A DNA stretch of 64,000 bases, from the NCBI RefSeq assembly GCF_030177755.1, contig NZ_CP126539.1, positions 1,884,001-1,948,000 of the forward strand. Reading direction: 5' to 3'. The position numbers and the translations under genes were made by a program. Source of the stretch: Devosia sp. RR2S18. GTDB lineage: Bacteria > Pseudomonadota > Alphaproteobacteria > Rhizobiales > Devosiaceae. Positions 17,542-26,511 of the stretch are shown here, in pieces. Position 1 is the stretch's first letter; each line of letters starts with the position of its first letter. Below the pieces are notes generated by a model. That model did not search any database. It saw only the letters and a program-made list of their open reading frames with translations, and had not been told where the DNA came from.

Positions 17542-18657
17542 TCACCGGGACCGGCGCGGTGCACCAAGACTTGCATCGGCGAAAAGGCTCTCTGGCTTGA
17601 GCTTGTCTCCATCCTTTGCGAGCGCCATCGCAGCCACGGTGCTTCCTCCGAACAAAATGCCTTCGAGTGCACCTGTCACGACCTGCGCTACTGGTCCGAA
17701 GCCGTTCTCGCCAAAGAACAGCCCGTTGTGACCAAATCGTAGCTGTGAGTTGGGGAAGCTGAGGGTGAGGAGCTCAAGGCTGCCGCCGAGCATTTGGCCT
17801 CCCAAGAGAGGGATGAGGGCGCCTGCCAAACCTGTGGTCAGGCATCCTACCAAAGCTGCTCGTCTGATCGAAACGCTGCCATGGCCGAAGGTGATGGCCA
17901 CAGCCAGACCGATAGCAGCGCCAAGCAGCAATCCTTCGAATGCTCCGGTCATGTCCGCAGGTGCCTTGCCGAACAGCAGGAGAAAGGCATCAGTGCCGAT
18001 GAGCTTCACGACGGCACCAATGACCAGACCGCCTACGGCGCCCCCGATGACCATCGCCAGTGGATTTCTTGGCTGCATCCGAGCGGCCGCCACGATGCCG
18101 AAGGCGACACCGGCTCCACCTAAGAACGCAACAGTAGCGGTCATGCAGACATAGACGAGCACCACAGAGATGCCTGCCGCACCGCCTGTGAGTGGCCCCG
18201 ATGCTTCGGCAAGACCGTAGATCACACCCCCAAGTACACCAGCGATGATCCCTCCCAGCGTACCTGCGCGCCAGAGCAAGAAATGTGAGTCTTGGTTTGT
18301 GCCTACACTGGCTGCAGCTCTTGCAGGAGCAGTACCCGCCACTTCCTCGACAGGGGCAATGAACCGGTAGCCGTGCTTTGGAATGGTTTCGATGAACTGC
18401 GGTTTGGTGGCATCATCGCCAAGTTGTCGGCGGATCGTGCGGATGGCTTGGGTGAGGGCCTCGTCGGTGACAGGAACGCCACTCCAGGCATCATCAATGA
18501 AGCGCTGCTTGGCAATGAGGTTGCCCTGTTCTCGCACCAGCAGGATCAGCACGTCGAGGTACCGGGAGTTGAGCTCGATCCTTGTTCCTTGCCGCTCCAG
18601 CTGTCGGTTCGCTGCGTCGAGTCGGAAACCTTCGAACTTATAGACCTCGGTGCTCAT
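17542..18657 (-). CDS. Membrane-bound winged-helix regulator (CadC/ToxR-like)
   Basis: Residues 1-105 are an OmpR-type winged helix: FRLDAANRQLERQG, LLVREQGNLIAKQRFIDDAWSG, then AIRTIRRQLGDDA and FIETIPKHGYRFIAP. From about residue 125 the protein is a polytopic membrane domain of roughly seven glycine-rich helices, unlike the single helix of classic CadC. It may couple a membrane or small-molecule signal to transcription directly. It is divergent from the membrane protein gene at 18751, whose promoter it may control (inference). Confidence 0.85.
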   Translation of the reverse strand: MSTEVYKFEGFRLDAANRQLERQGTRIELNSRYLDVLILLVREQGNLIAKQRFIDDAWSGVPVTDEALTQAIRTIRRQLGDDATKPQFIETIPKHGYRFIAPVEEVAGTAPARAAASVGTNQDSHFLLWRAGTLGGIIAGVLGGVIYGLAEASGPLTGGAAGISVVLVYVCMTATVAFLGGAGVAFGIVAAARMQPRNPLAMVIGGAVGGLVIGAVVKLIGTDAFLLLFGKAPADMTGAFEGLLLGAAIGLAVAITFGHGSVSIRRAALVGCLTTGLAGALIPLLGGQMLGGSLELLTLSFPNSQLRFGHNGLFFGENGFGPVAQVVTGALEGILFGGSTVAAMALAKDGDKLKPESLFADASLGAPRRSR

Positions 18658-18750
18658 TTCATGGAAACCTCATCGCCGGCTCACGCCCGGCTCATGGCAG
18701 CAAGCTCTATCTCCGCCATGCTTGCAAGCTCCTAAGCCACGGAGTTACGC

Positions 18751-19353
18751 ATGGCAGAACATGTAGCATACGATCCGAAGCGGAGGGGTCAATGGCGGCT
18801 TGCCGTCTGGGTCGCCGCAGCAGGCATCTACCTCATCCCAGTTGTGCTCAAGGTGACCACCAGCAGCCTCAACTGGGACATGACGGACTTCTTATTCGCG
18901 GCGGTGCTGATCTTCACGCCTGTGCTGATCTATGATGCCACCACACGACGTGTGGCCAGCAGGAGCTATCGCGCCGGGATGGGTCTTGCACTCTTCGCTT
19001 CCGGCTTGCTGATCTATGTCAACGCCAGCGTCGGGATCATCGGGAGTTCATCGAATCCCGCCAATCTGCTCTACCTGGTGGTTATCGCGGTGGGCTTCAC
19101 CGGCGGCTTTGCTGCCCGTCTCTCCCCGGATGGGATGTGCAGAACCATGCTGGCGGTGGCAGCGGGTCAGGCACTCATCACATTGGTGGCCGTACTTCGT
19201 CAGCTGGGTTATCCCGCCAGCGGGCCATTGGAGCTGACGGCAATCAACGGGGTCTTCGTTGCTATGTGGCTGCTGGCGGCCTTGTTGTTCAGCAGGGCTT
19301 CGCGTGAGTGGTCCCGGTTTGCCCCTCAACCTGGGGGCACCGACCATGCTTAA
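18751..19353 (+). CDS. Hypothetical polytopic membrane protein
   Basis: 200 aa with about six membrane helices (LAVWVAAAGIYLIPVVLKV, FLFAAVLIFTPVLIY, GMGLALFASGLLIYVNA, LLYLVVIAVGFTGGFAA, MLAVAAGQALITLVAVL, GVFVAMWLLAALLF). I do not recognise a named family. It lies opposite the CadC-like regulator, a common layout for a regulator and its target. Confidence 0.75.
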   Translation: MAEHVAYDPKRRGQWRLAVWVAAAGIYLIPVVLKVTTSSLNWDMTDFLFAAVLIFTPVLIYDATTRRVASRSYRAGMGLALFASGLLIYVNASVGIIGSSSNPANLLYLVVIAVGFTGGFAARLSPDGMCRTMLAVAAGQALITLVAVLRQLGYPASGPLELTAINGVFVAMWLLAALLFSRASREWSRFAPQPGGTDHA

Positions 19354-19628
19354 ACTCAACTCCATTGTCGTGGCCAAGCTCTTCTTCGGTGTGCCTGCTC
19401 CAGCCGGGACATACCCGGTCGAGTTGGACGAGATCTTCACCTGGGAGGAACCGACAACGCTACGCCGTTCCACGAGCATGAGCGCCATAAATCCAAACGA
19501 TCCAGAGCACGGCGGCTCCATGATGATGCCGGCTGCCGATCGTGCCCGCCGCACCCCATGTCAGAGGTTGTGATGCGCCATGCACACACTTCCTTGGGGG
19601 TAGCTATGTCGGAATTCGTTGGCACGCA

Positions 19629-19684
19629 GCGCCGGCCGGGTCAGCCGCTTGTGCGCCGAGCCTGGAGCGGGTCTGGCAGTGCTG
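19629..19684 (+). pseudogene. Fragment of an FAD-dependent oxidoreductase gene
   Basis: This segment matches 14998-15053 on the opposite strand at 54 of 56 positions and encodes the family core GRVSRLCAEPGAGLAVL. Matching stops abruptly at both ends. It is a relic of a second family member or a small recombination product, not a functional gene. Confidence 0.75.
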
Positions 19685-19986
19685 AATGGTAGCGACGTGC
19701 TGCAACAGCCCTGCGTACCTCGACCTCGAAAGGAGGTCATTGGTTCACCCGAATGGAGGCTTGGTGGGGCAGGGTGCTCTGCCGCCGCTGGAAATGCGGA
19801 CGATGACCTCCAACCTGCCGGATGCATCAGTGCTGCCAGGCAATGTTCCGAGCCGCAGGCTCCAATTTCGCGAAGCTCCTGAGTGCCTGATAGCGACGGG
19901 GCTTCGCAGTCCGCACTTGCCGATCCAGGCTAAACTCGAAGTGTGACCTCGGCGAGGGAACCAGGTCATCTTCAGACTTGGTCTAG

Positions 19987-20003
19987 GTTTACCGTTCGTA
20001 AAC
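19987..20003. promoter_or_regulatory. Palindrome upstream of the DUF2312 gene, possible operator
   Basis: GTTTAC, five bases, then GTAAAC form a perfect 6-bp inverted repeat about 45 bases before the ATG at 20048. It is well placed for a regulator-binding site; the binding protein is unknown. Confidence 0.3.
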
Positions 20004-20047
20004 TGCCGCACTCAGATAGTGCGGGCCTCAGCACCCAAGGAGGCACC

Positions 20048-20317
20048 ATGAGCGACGCTGGTATAGCGGGCGGACGGATCCGCTCGTTCGTTGAACGGAT
20101 CGAGCAAGTCGAAGCGGAAATCGCTGAATTGAGCGAAGGCAAGAAGGAAATCTTTGCCGAAGCGAAGGGCGAAGGCTTTGACGTCAAGGTGATCAAAGAG
20201 ATCATCAAGCTGCGCAAGCAGGATCAAGACGAGCGGGACGAGCACGAAACTCTCCTGGACCTCTACATGAGGGCCATGGACAACGCGCAGACATCCGAAG
20301 AAGCCAAGGCCGCGTGA
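20048..20317 (+). CDS. DUF2312 / GapR-like nucleoid-associated protein
   Basis: Small helical protein of 89 aa matching the alphaproteobacterial DUF2312 family. GapR of Caulobacter, a member, binds overtwisted DNA and aids replication and segregation. Key parts are RIRSFVERIEQVEAEIAELSEGKKEIFAEAKGEGFDVKVIKEII, a long coiled-coil, then LRKQDQDERDEHETLLDLYMRAM. ATG at 20048 has a strong AAGGAGGCACC ribosome-binding site. Paralogues are common, so this may be an accessory copy. Confidence 0.92.
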   Translation: MSDAGIAGGRIRSFVERIEQVEAEIAELSEGKKEIFAEAKGEGFDVKVIKEIIKLRKQDQDERDEHETLLDLYMRAMDNAQTSEEAKAA

Positions 20318-20327
20318 ATGTCGACGT

Positions 20328-20346
20328 CGAGCGGCCTTGCCGCTCG
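20328..20346 (+). terminator. Hairpin after the DUF2312 gene
   Basis: CGAGCGG/CCGCTCG is a perfect 7-bp stem with a 5-base loop starting 10 bases after the stop. A second hairpin (CTGCCGG/CCGGCAG) lies at 20366-20387. Neither has a T-run, so termination is probable but not certain. Confidence 0.45.
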
Positions 20347-20542
20347 GCGACCTGACAAGGCTCGACTGCCGGTGAGCCAGCCGGCAGGACCGCCAAAAGT
20401 TTGTCCGCAAGGCGCCCCAGTTCGGCCGTTGGAACCGGCACGGCGATCGAACAAGAGCGGGCACCTGTCTGACTACTCCAACAAGCCTTGACCATTAGGC
20501 TCGAAGCCTTGCCATATTGGTTGACGCCCAACGGATCCGTTG

Positions 20543-21280
20543 ATGCTTGATACCCGCTCCCCACGTCTTGCCGTCCTGATTGATGCCGACAACGCCTCGG
20601 CCCGGATTGCTGATGGTCTGTTCGAAGAGATAGCCAAGATCGGTGAGGCAAGTGTCCGGCGCATCTATGGAGACTTTTCCAGCTCCCGATCCAAGGCGTG
20701 GGCCGACGTGTTGTCAAAACACGCAATCATTCCACAGCAGCAGTTTGCATACACCACTGGCAAAAATGCGTCCGACATAACATTAGTGATCGACGCCATG
20801 GACCTTCTACACAGTGGGCGGTTTGATGGTTTTTGCCTAGTTTCATCCGACAGTGACTTCACACGACTTGCCGCTCGAATCCGGGAGCAGGGCGTTGATG
20901 TCTTCGGCTTTGGCGAGCAGAAAACGCCAGAAAGTTTCCGACAAGCTTGTCGCCGCTTCGTCTACACAGAGAACCTTCTGCCCGAAGCCCCGGCAAACGT
21001 GGAGGACGCGGGAGCGAGAGCTGCCCCACTTCAGCTGCCCGCTAATGCAGTGCCAATCCTGATGCGGGTGATGGAGCAGATGGACACCGAGGACGGATGG
21101 GTACCGCTTGGCGCGGTCGGCAATCAGCTTGCCAATCTGGCGCCTGACTTTGACCCGCGCACTTTCGGCTTCCGCAAGTTGAGTGACCTAGTTCGGCAGA
21201 CCAACGGGTTTGAGCTTGATCAGCCGGAAGGCCGAGCTCTTCGTATCCGAGCCAAGCTCGACAGAAAACGGCGCCGATAG
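20543..21280 (+). CDS. NYN-domain protein with C-terminal OST-HTH/LOTUS domain
   Basis: Putative PIN-like RNase of about 245 aa. The NYN core has acidic residues in LAVLIDADNAS near the start, DITLVIDAMDLLHSG near 78-92 and FCLVSSDSDFTRLA near 97-110. After a linker, residues about 165-240 (AVPILMRVMEQMDTEDGWVPLGAVGNQL, then LSDLVRQTNGFEL) look like an OST-HTH/LOTUS RNA-binding domain. The ATG at 20543 is preferred over the TTG just before it. The target RNA is unknown. Confidence 0.88.
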   Translation: MLDTRSPRLAVLIDADNASARIADGLFEEIAKIGEASVRRIYGDFSSSRSKAWADVLSKHAIIPQQQFAYTTGKNASDITLVIDAMDLLHSGRFDGFCLVSSDSDFTRLAARIREQGVDVFGFGEQKTPESFRQACRRFVYTENLLPEAPANVEDAGARAAPLQLPANAVPILMRVMEQMDTEDGWVPLGAVGNQLANLAPDFDPRTFGFRKLSDLVRQTNGFELDQPEGRALRIRAKLDRKRRR

Positions 21281-21507
21281 TCGTCAAGCATTGCGTTCTT
21301 GCACCCCATTTGGCCGTTCAGGCTCCTTGGACGATCACCCGAAGGCTGACGATCGGCTAAGCCAATGACGATGCCTGAGATGGGGTGGGATGCAGACAGT
21401 CCGCAAACTAAGCACCTACACAGGTGAAATTGATGCTAGGCGGGCCTTACTGCCTATCTGGACAGCTGAGCAACTTGGCTAATCAGTTCACCGCAAACAA
21501 GCCTTCT

Positions 21508-21882
21508 TCATTCGAGCCTATCTGCGCTATGGGGGGAAGATGTCTGAAACCTAGCAGCCCGGTCCAGCATATCGGTCATGTGCTCTGCGGCTTTGAGGGT
21601 GAGCGGGTGCTGAGTATATCCAGGTCGGGGTGTGATATAGGCGGCCATTTCACGAGCGATTTCCACTTGCCGATCCGAGGCTTGGGCCATCAGGGCAATG
21701 ACGAGGTTCTCCAGGGCGATGACCCGAATGCGAAGATGAACCAATTCGGCATTGGTCAGCGGCGGATACTGGTAGGCTTGTTCTTCGATCGTGGGCGGCT
21801 CCTCGGGAGCGCCACCTTCGTTGTCCCATCTGGAAAGCGCACGTTGGCGCAGTTCAGTTGTGGCCAATAGCTCGTTCAGCAC
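21508..21882 (-). CDS. Hypothetical 124-aa protein
   Basis: Not recognised. It is hydrophilic with a central amphipathic helical stretch (NAELVHLRIRVIALENLVIALMAQASDRQ) likely to form a coiled coil, followed by AREMAAYITPRPGYTQHPL. It starts with GTG at 21880-21882 behind AGGAGAACATCC. It lies 33 bp downstream of the CBS gene in the same direction, so co-transcription is likely. Confidence 0.65.
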   Translation of the reverse strand: MLNELLATTELRQRALSRWDNEGGAPEEPPTIEEQAYQYPPLTNAELVHLRIRVIALENLVIALMAQASDRQVEIAREMAAYITPRPGYTQHPLTLKAAEHMTDMLDRAARFQTSSPHSADRLE

Positions 21883-21915
21883 GGATGTTCTCCTGTCCTC
21901 AGTACTGATGGGTCT

Positions 21916-22356
21916 TCAGCGATAGCCAACCCCCATCACGTAATGGCGCATCATGTCTTCTTCGGTCGTGGACTCTTTGAGAAGCGCCTGAAGCAGGTCC
22001 CGAGCATTGAGTACCCCTACCGGACGGGAGTCCCCGTCTAGAAAAGGAATGTTCTTCAGCCCCCGCTCTTTCATGTTGCTCCACAGATCCTCCAGCAAAT
22101 CTCCGGAGCGGCAGGACAGTACGTCTTGCGTCATCGCGACCGATATCAACGCGATGCAACCTGCTCCTTGGCACTGGGCGATCTGACCGACGATGTCTGT
22201 TTTGCTAACAACGCCCCGCAGGACGCCGGCGGAGTTGCACACCACCAGAATGTCCGTTCCGGAACGCAGCTTTCCGGCCGCCTCGATGAGCGGTGCATCA
22301 TCGGAAATGGTAATCAGGCGCTGCCGCGCTGCTGGCAGTAAACTCTCAGCGTACAT
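21916..22356 (-). CDS. CBS-domain protein
   Basis: 146-aa protein built of two CBS repeats (about 12-65 and 75-135): LIEAAGKLRSGTDILVVCNSAGVLRGVVSKTDIV, with matching IPFLDGDSRPVGVLNARDLL in the second. Such stand-alone pairs bind adenine nucleotides or metals and act as energy or redox sensors. No catalytic domain is attached. ATG at 22356. Confidence 0.88.
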   Translation of the reverse strand: MYAESLLPAARQRLITISDDAPLIEAAGKLRSGTDILVVCNSAGVLRGVVSKTDIVGQIAQCQGAGCIALISVAMTQDVLSCRSGDLLEDLWSNMKERGLKNIPFLDGDSRPVGVLNARDLLQALLKESTTEEDMMRHYVMGVGYR

Positions 22357-22419
22357 AGTGTCTCCTCTAGCAAGGCTGGCCCGCAGGTCTGGGGACGAGC
22401 GGAGACTGGTTTTATTGTA

Positions 22420-22818
22420 TCATAAGCTGCCCCAATCGCCGAATGCGATGCGGAGCACTGCGAGGAGGCCCGCTACCGCCAGAGAGACGCAGGTAATTCG
22501 GACCGCGAGCAGGCCAACGTGCTTCAAACCGGAATGCACGTAGTCTTCGATCACCACCTGCAGACCAAGTGCCGCATGGTAGAAGGACAGGCAGAGCAGC
22601 AGCGGCACCAAGAGCACGGCCAACGGTGATCTCAGCCAGTCGATCACCGCGCTATGATCGTTGATTGCAACGGCACTGATGGAGATGACGAACCATAAGG
22701 TGAGCGGGATGAGTGCAACTCCCGAAGCGCGCTCCACCCACCAGTGAGTGGTTCCGTGCCCGACTGAACCAGAGCGACGGGCGCGGGTCTGGCGCAGTGG
22801 TGTGTCTTTCGCGACCAT
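22420..22818 (-). CDS. sdhD: Succinate dehydrogenase membrane anchor subunit
   Basis: About 132 aa with three membrane helices. The motif LSFYHAALGLQVVIEDYVHSG contains the expected heme-ligand histidine and the quinone-site EDY. ATG at 22818 is chosen over the longer frame because it sits 2 bp after the sdhC stop and starts the conserved part. It completes complex II together with sdhC and sdhB upstream. Confidence 0.9.
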   Translation of the reverse strand: MVAKDTPLRQTRARRSGSVGHGTTHWWVERASGVALIPLTLWFVISISAVAINDHSAVIDWLRSPLAVLLVPLLLCLSFYHAALGLQVVIEDYVHSGLKHVGLLAVRITCVSLAVAGLLAVLRIAFGDWGSL

Positions 22819-22820
22819 GG

Positions 22821-23222
22821 CTACCCCTTGTAGAACCAGATGAATATCCATGTGAACAGCGTGAGGGCAGTGGTTGAGCCGACGACTAGCCACCCAGAGA
22901 TGTAGATCGAGCGGAGCTCAAAACCCCTGCCAGTGTCCCAGGCGAGATGCCGTATGCCGCCGCACAGGTGCCAGAAGAAGGCGAACGTGCCGGCAAACAG
23001 AAGGGCTTGCCCCACCCATGACGAAAGGACGGCCACGAGAGCCGAATACGCCGGCGGACCAGAGGCTGCGGCAATCAGCCAGACAACGAGGCCGACCAGG
23101 TAGAGGGTCATTACCACTCCCGTGATCCGGTAGCCGATCGACAGCACCGAGGTGAGTTGGGGGCGGTAGATTTGAATGTGGGGAGAGAGTGGCCGCGGTC
23201 TCGCCGTTGCTGGATCTACCAT
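22821..23222 (-). CDS. sdhC: Succinate dehydrogenase cytochrome b556 subunit
   Basis: 133 aa. The N-terminal motif RPLSPHIQIYRPQLTSVLSIGYRITG is typical, but the usual histidine of SIxHRxTG is a tyrosine (GYRITG). The heme-binding region GGIRHLAWDTG is intact. Three membrane segments are visible. It lies between sdhB and sdhD in one operon. Confidence 0.92.
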   Translation of the reverse strand: MVDPATARPRPLSPHIQIYRPQLTSVLSIGYRITGVVMTLYLVGLVVWLIAAASGPPAYSALVAVLSSWVGQALLFAGTFAFFWHLCGGIRHLAWDTGRGFELRSIYISGWLVVGSTTALTLFTWIFIWFYKG

Positions 23223-23240
23223 TTCGGCGCTCCTTGTGTT

Positions 23241-24080
23241 TCAGCTCTGGCGTTCAACCAGCATCTTCTTGATCTCGGCAATTGCCTTGCCTGGGTTCAG
23301 TCCCTTTGGACAGGTCCGGGTGCAGTTCAGAATGGTGTGGCATCGATAAAGCCGAAAGGGATCTTCTAAGTCGTTGAGGCGCTCGGTCTTGGCCTCATCC
23401 CGGCTGTCGATCAGCCACCGGTATGCTTGCAGCAGCACGGCGGGCCCGAGGAAGCGATCTCCGTTCCACCAGTGACTGGGGCAGCCCGAAGTGCAACAGA
23501 AGCAAAGGATGCATTCGTAGTAACCGTCGAGGCCGCTGCGTTCGGCAGGGGATTGAAGCCGCTCCACTTGTGGTGCCGGCGTGCTGGTTTTCAGCCATGG
23601 GTCGATGGAAGAGTATTGTTCGAATGCAGGCGACAGGTCGGGTACGAGGTCCTTGATGACCCTCATGTTCGACAGCGGGTATATGTCTGCCGATGCATCC
23701 GTGTCAGAGATGTACCGCGTGCAGGCGAGCCAGTTGGTGCCATCGATGTTCATCGAGCATGAGCCACATACGCCTTCACGGCAGGAGCGACGGAACGTCA
23801 GGGTAGGATCAATCTTGTTCTTGATCCAAACGAGAGCGTCCAGGACCATGGGGCCGCAATCGTCCAGGTCTACCTGATACCTGTCCAGCCTGGGATTGGC
23901 GCCTGTATCCGGATCATAGCGATAGACCGTGAACCACTTCAGCCGGACAGCACCGGCAGGCGCTGCCCATGTTTTTCCCCGGTCGATCCGTGATCCAGGT
24001 TCCACCTTGAAATTGGTTGGAACCGGAAAGCGTTTCAGCAGAGTATTTCGGGGGACTTGGTCCGAGGAATCGACAATCAT
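23241..24080 (-). CDS. sdhB: Succinate dehydrogenase iron-sulfur subunit
   Basis: 279 aa carrying three iron-sulfur clusters. The [2Fe-2S] ligands are in CREGVCGSC with a later LAC, the others in [12 protein letters not shown] and [17 protein letters not shown]. It transfers electrons from the flavoprotein to the quinone. Unusually, it is the first gene of the cluster, and no sdhA (flavoprotein) gene is adjacent: upstream is a divergent ilvD. The catalytic subunit must be encoded elsewhere, or this set is partial. Confidence 0.95.
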   Translation of the reverse strand: MIVDSSDQVPRNTLLKRFPVPTNFKVEPGSRIDRGKTWAAPAGAVRLKWFTVYRYDPDTGANPRLDRYQVDLDDCGPMVLDALVWIKNKIDPTLTFRRSCREGVCGSCSMNIDGTNWLACTRYISDTDASADIYPLSNMRVIKDLVPDLSPAFEQYSSIDPWLKTSTPAPQVERLQSPAERSGLDGYYECILCFCCTSGCPSHWWNGDRFLGPAVLLQAYRWLIDSRDEAKTERLNDLEDPFRLYRCHTILNCTRTCPKGLNPGKAIAEIKKMLVERQS

Positions 24081-24391
24081 TCTCGTTCCTTGGTTTGGCG
24101 GACCGTTTTAGGGTCGTAATGGTGTTATAGACTAATTGAGGGCATCTCGCACATCTATCACCACATCGTTTGTATCATGAGCCTCCGGCCTCTTCTCTGT
24201 GTGCAGCAAGGCATTTGCCGTTGATCAATTCGAATTGGTCTACCACACCGAAGACTTACCCAGCTCGCCAGAACGACTTTAAGAGCGCGGTTCGCTCAAT
24301 CCGCCCAGCCTCATGAGGGTGAAGCCTGGCGAACCAATCGGCTTGCCTCCCGTTGCCTCTTGAGTCCGACAATTCGCCTGGGAGGGCCCGC
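24081..24391. other. Divergent intergenic region between sdhB and ilvD
   Basis: About 310 bases that must contain promoters for both directions. I see no recognisable operator, riboswitch or leader peptide for ilvD, and no sdhA remnant. Confidence 0.5.
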
Positions 24392-26065
24392 ATGCCCAAC
24401 AACGACCGCTCCCGCCACATCACAGAAGGTATCGCGCGGTCCCCGAACCGGGCAATGTTCTATGCCCTCGGTTATGAGGAGGGCGACTTCGACAAGCCCA
24501 TAATCGGTATCGCCAACGGTCACTCCACCATTACACCTTGCAATTCTGGCCTCCAGAAGTTGGTGGATGCCGCAGCGGCAGCCATCAAAGAGGAAGGTGC
24601 CAACTCACAGACCTTCGGCGTCCCGACCATCTCGGATGGCATGGCCATGGGTACCGAAGGAATGAAGTACTCGCTGGTTTCCCGCGAGGTGATCGCGGAC
24701 TGCGTGGAGCTGTCGGTCCAAGGTCAGTGGATGGACGGCGTGCTGGTGGTGGGCGGGTGCGACAAGAACCTTCCGGGTGGCATGATGGGCATGCTCCGGG
24801 CGAACGTACCATCCATCTATGTCTATGGTGGAACCATCAAGCCGGGACGATGGAAGGGGGAGGATCTGTCCATCGTCTCTGCGTTCGAGGCGGTAGGTGC
24901 CTTCATGGCGGGCACCATGAGCGAGGAGGACTTCAAGGGCATCGAGCGCAATGCGTGTCCGACCACCGGCTCCTGCGGGGGAATGTATACCGCGAACACC
25001 ATGGCAGGCTCGTTCGAAGCGCTCGGAATGTCGTTGCTCGGCTCGTCCAGCATGGCCAATCCCGATGAGGAGAAGGTCGCTTCAGCAGATCAATCCGCCC
25101 GCACACTTGTGAGTGCAGTCAGAAGCGGACTCAAGCCGAAAGACATCGTGACGCGGCAGTCGATCGAGAATGCAGTGGCGCTGGTGATGGCCACGGGTGG
25201 CTCGACCAATGCAGTCCTGCACTATCTGGCGATCGCCCGAGCGGCGGGGGTGAAATGGGAGCTCGATGACTTCGAGAGGGTTCGTCAGCAGATTCCCATC
25301 GTCTGTGACTTAAAGCCCTCCGGCCGTTTCATGGCAGTGGACCTGCACCGCGCCGGCGGCGTGCCGCAGGTGCTCAAGATGCTTCTGGATGCAGGCAAGC
25401 TGCACGGGGACTGCCTCACCATCACTGGCCGGACACTGGCGCAGGAACTGGAACAGGTCCCTTCCACACCTTCTCCCAACCAGGAGGTGATCACCTCCTG
25501 GGACACTGCGCTTTATCCGGAGGGCCATCTGGCCATTCTCAAGGGCAATCTGGCCGAGCAGGGGGCGGTGGCCAAGATCACCGGGTTGTCCAAGGCCTCC
25601 CTCAAAGGGCCCGCACGTGTATTCAACGACGAGCAATCCGCATTGGACGCCATCCTTGGCGACGAGATTTCCGCCGGCGACATCGTAGTCCTGCGGTACC
25701 TCGGCCCACGGGGCGGACCTGGCATGCCCGAGATGCTCTCGCCCACTTCCGCCTTGGTCGGCCGCGGCCTGGGAGAAAGCGTCGGCCTGATCACCGATGG
25801 AAGGTTCTCCGGCGGGACCTGGGGATTGGTGGTGGGCCATGTTGCGCCGGAGGCTTTTGAGGGTGGCACCATAGCCCTGGTGCAAGAGGGGGATCTGATC
25901 ACCATTGATGCCGACGCCCGCCTGCTGCAACTGGAGGTGGGGGATGAGGAGCTACAGCGGCGGCGGGCAGCGTGGCGTCAGCCAGCACCGAAGTACACGC
26001 AGGGTGTATTGGGCAAGTACGCCCAACTGAGCCGACCCGCGAACCAGGGAGCCAGCACCGGCTGA
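24392..26065 (+). CDS. ilvD: Dihydroxy-acid dehydratase
   Basis: Fe-S enzyme of branched-chain amino acid synthesis converting 2,3-dihydroxy-isovalerate to 2-ketoisovalerate (and the isoleucine analogue). About 557 aa. Cluster cysteines lie in [19 protein letters not shown] and [16 protein letters not shown], and the C-terminal [15 protein letters not shown] is diagnostic. The ATG at 24392 follows GGGAGGG and gives the family N-terminus [19 protein letters not shown]. It is a stand-alone copy away from other ilv genes. Confidence 0.95.
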   Translation: MPNNDRSRHITEGIARSPNRAMFYALGYEEGDFDKPIIGIANGHSTITPCNSGLQKLVDAAAAAIKEEGANSQTFGVPTISDGMAMGTEGMKYSLVSREVIADCVELSVQGQWMDGVLVVGGCDKNLPGGMMGMLRANVPSIYVYGGTIKPGRWKGEDLSIVSAFEAVGAFMAGTMSEEDFKGIERNACPTTGSCGGMYTANTMAGSFEALGMSLLGSSSMANPDEEKVASADQSARTLVSAVRSGLKPKDIVTRQSIENAVALVMATGGSTNAVLHYLAIARAAGVKWELDDFERVRQQIPIVCDLKPSGRFMAVDLHRAGGVPQVLKMLLDAGKLHGDCLTITGRTLAQELEQVPSTPSPNQEVITSWDTALYPEGHLAILKGNLAEQGAVAKITGLSKASLKGPARVFNDEQSALDAILGDEISAGDIVVLRYLGPRGGPGMPEMLSPTSALVGRGLGESVGLITDGRFSGGTWGLVVGHVAPEAFEGGTIALVQEGDLITIDADARLLQLEVGDEELQRRRAAWRQPAPKYTQGVLGKYAQLSRPANQGASTG

Positions 26066-26117
26066 GTTGGCACGTCCACCTTACCTTCAACCGGTCTCAA
26101 GAGAAAAGGACAGAAGA

Positions 26118-26444
26118 ATGGCCCTGAAACATGCCAATGCGGCTGAGGTCGTGGACCTCCTGTCGGCTAGCGAACAGCAGCCTGGAAAGACTGCTGCGGT
26201 CGTCAAATCCGAGCACTTCGAAGCGGTGCGACTGGTGGTGAAGGCTGGCACGGAAATCCCGCCCCACCAGGTTAATGGCCCAATCACGCTCCAATGCCTC
26301 TCTGGTTGCGCTATCCTCGGCGTCGAAGGCCGGGATCTAGAGCTCAGGCCCGGGCAGTGGACCTATCTGGAAGGTGGTGTTCGCCACTGGGTGAAAGGAG
26401 TAGAGGACGCAGTTCTCCTGCTGACCATCATCTTCAGGCGGTGA
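26118..26444 (+). CDS. Small cupin-domain protein
   Basis: 108 aa single cupin: GTEIPPHQVNGPITLQCLSG is motif 1, though shortened, and LRPGQWTYLEGGVRHWVKGVE motif 2, with metal-binding histidines visible. Function unknown; such proteins range from isomerases to sensors. It begins at ATG 26118, about 50 bp after ilvD. Confidence 0.82.
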   Translation: MALKHANAAEVVDLLSASEQQPGKTAAVVKSEHFEAVRLVVKAGTEIPPHQVNGPITLQCLSGCAILGVEGRDLELRPGQWTYLEGGVRHWVKGVEDAVLLLTIIFRR

Positions 26445-26459
26445 CACGCAATTCTGCCA

Positions 26460-26494
26460 CTGGCAGCCCACTGCATTGAGCATCGGGCTGCCAG
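26460..26494. terminator. Bidirectional hairpin between cupin and cytochrome c peroxidase genes
   Basis: CTGGCAGCCC at 26460-26469 and GGGCTGCCAG at 26485-26494 are a perfect 10-bp inverted repeat in the 67-bp convergent gap. It probably ends both transcripts. Confidence 0.6.
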
Positions 26495-26511
26495 GTCACG
26501 GCAGTTGCAGA

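Larger units (their letters stand above)
19354..20047. other. Gene-poor region with a duplicated oxidoreductase fragment
   Basis: Nearly 700 bases without a convincing gene; open frames here change without homology. It contains a 56-bp copy of part of the FAD oxidoreductase gene at 19629-19684 and a small palindrome at 19987-20003 ahead of the DUF2312 gene. Confidence 0.6.

Noticed and set aside
19347-19573. Frame starting MLKLNSIVVAKLFFG after the 18751 gene
   Set aside because: Too short, overlaps the previous stop region and has no supporting signal.
19686-19946. 86-codon frame after the oxidoreductase fragment
   Set aside because: It begins inside the relic sequence and resembles nothing known.
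25310-25930. Long minus-strand frame opposite ilvD
   Set aside because: Shadow of a well-conserved gene, no homology.
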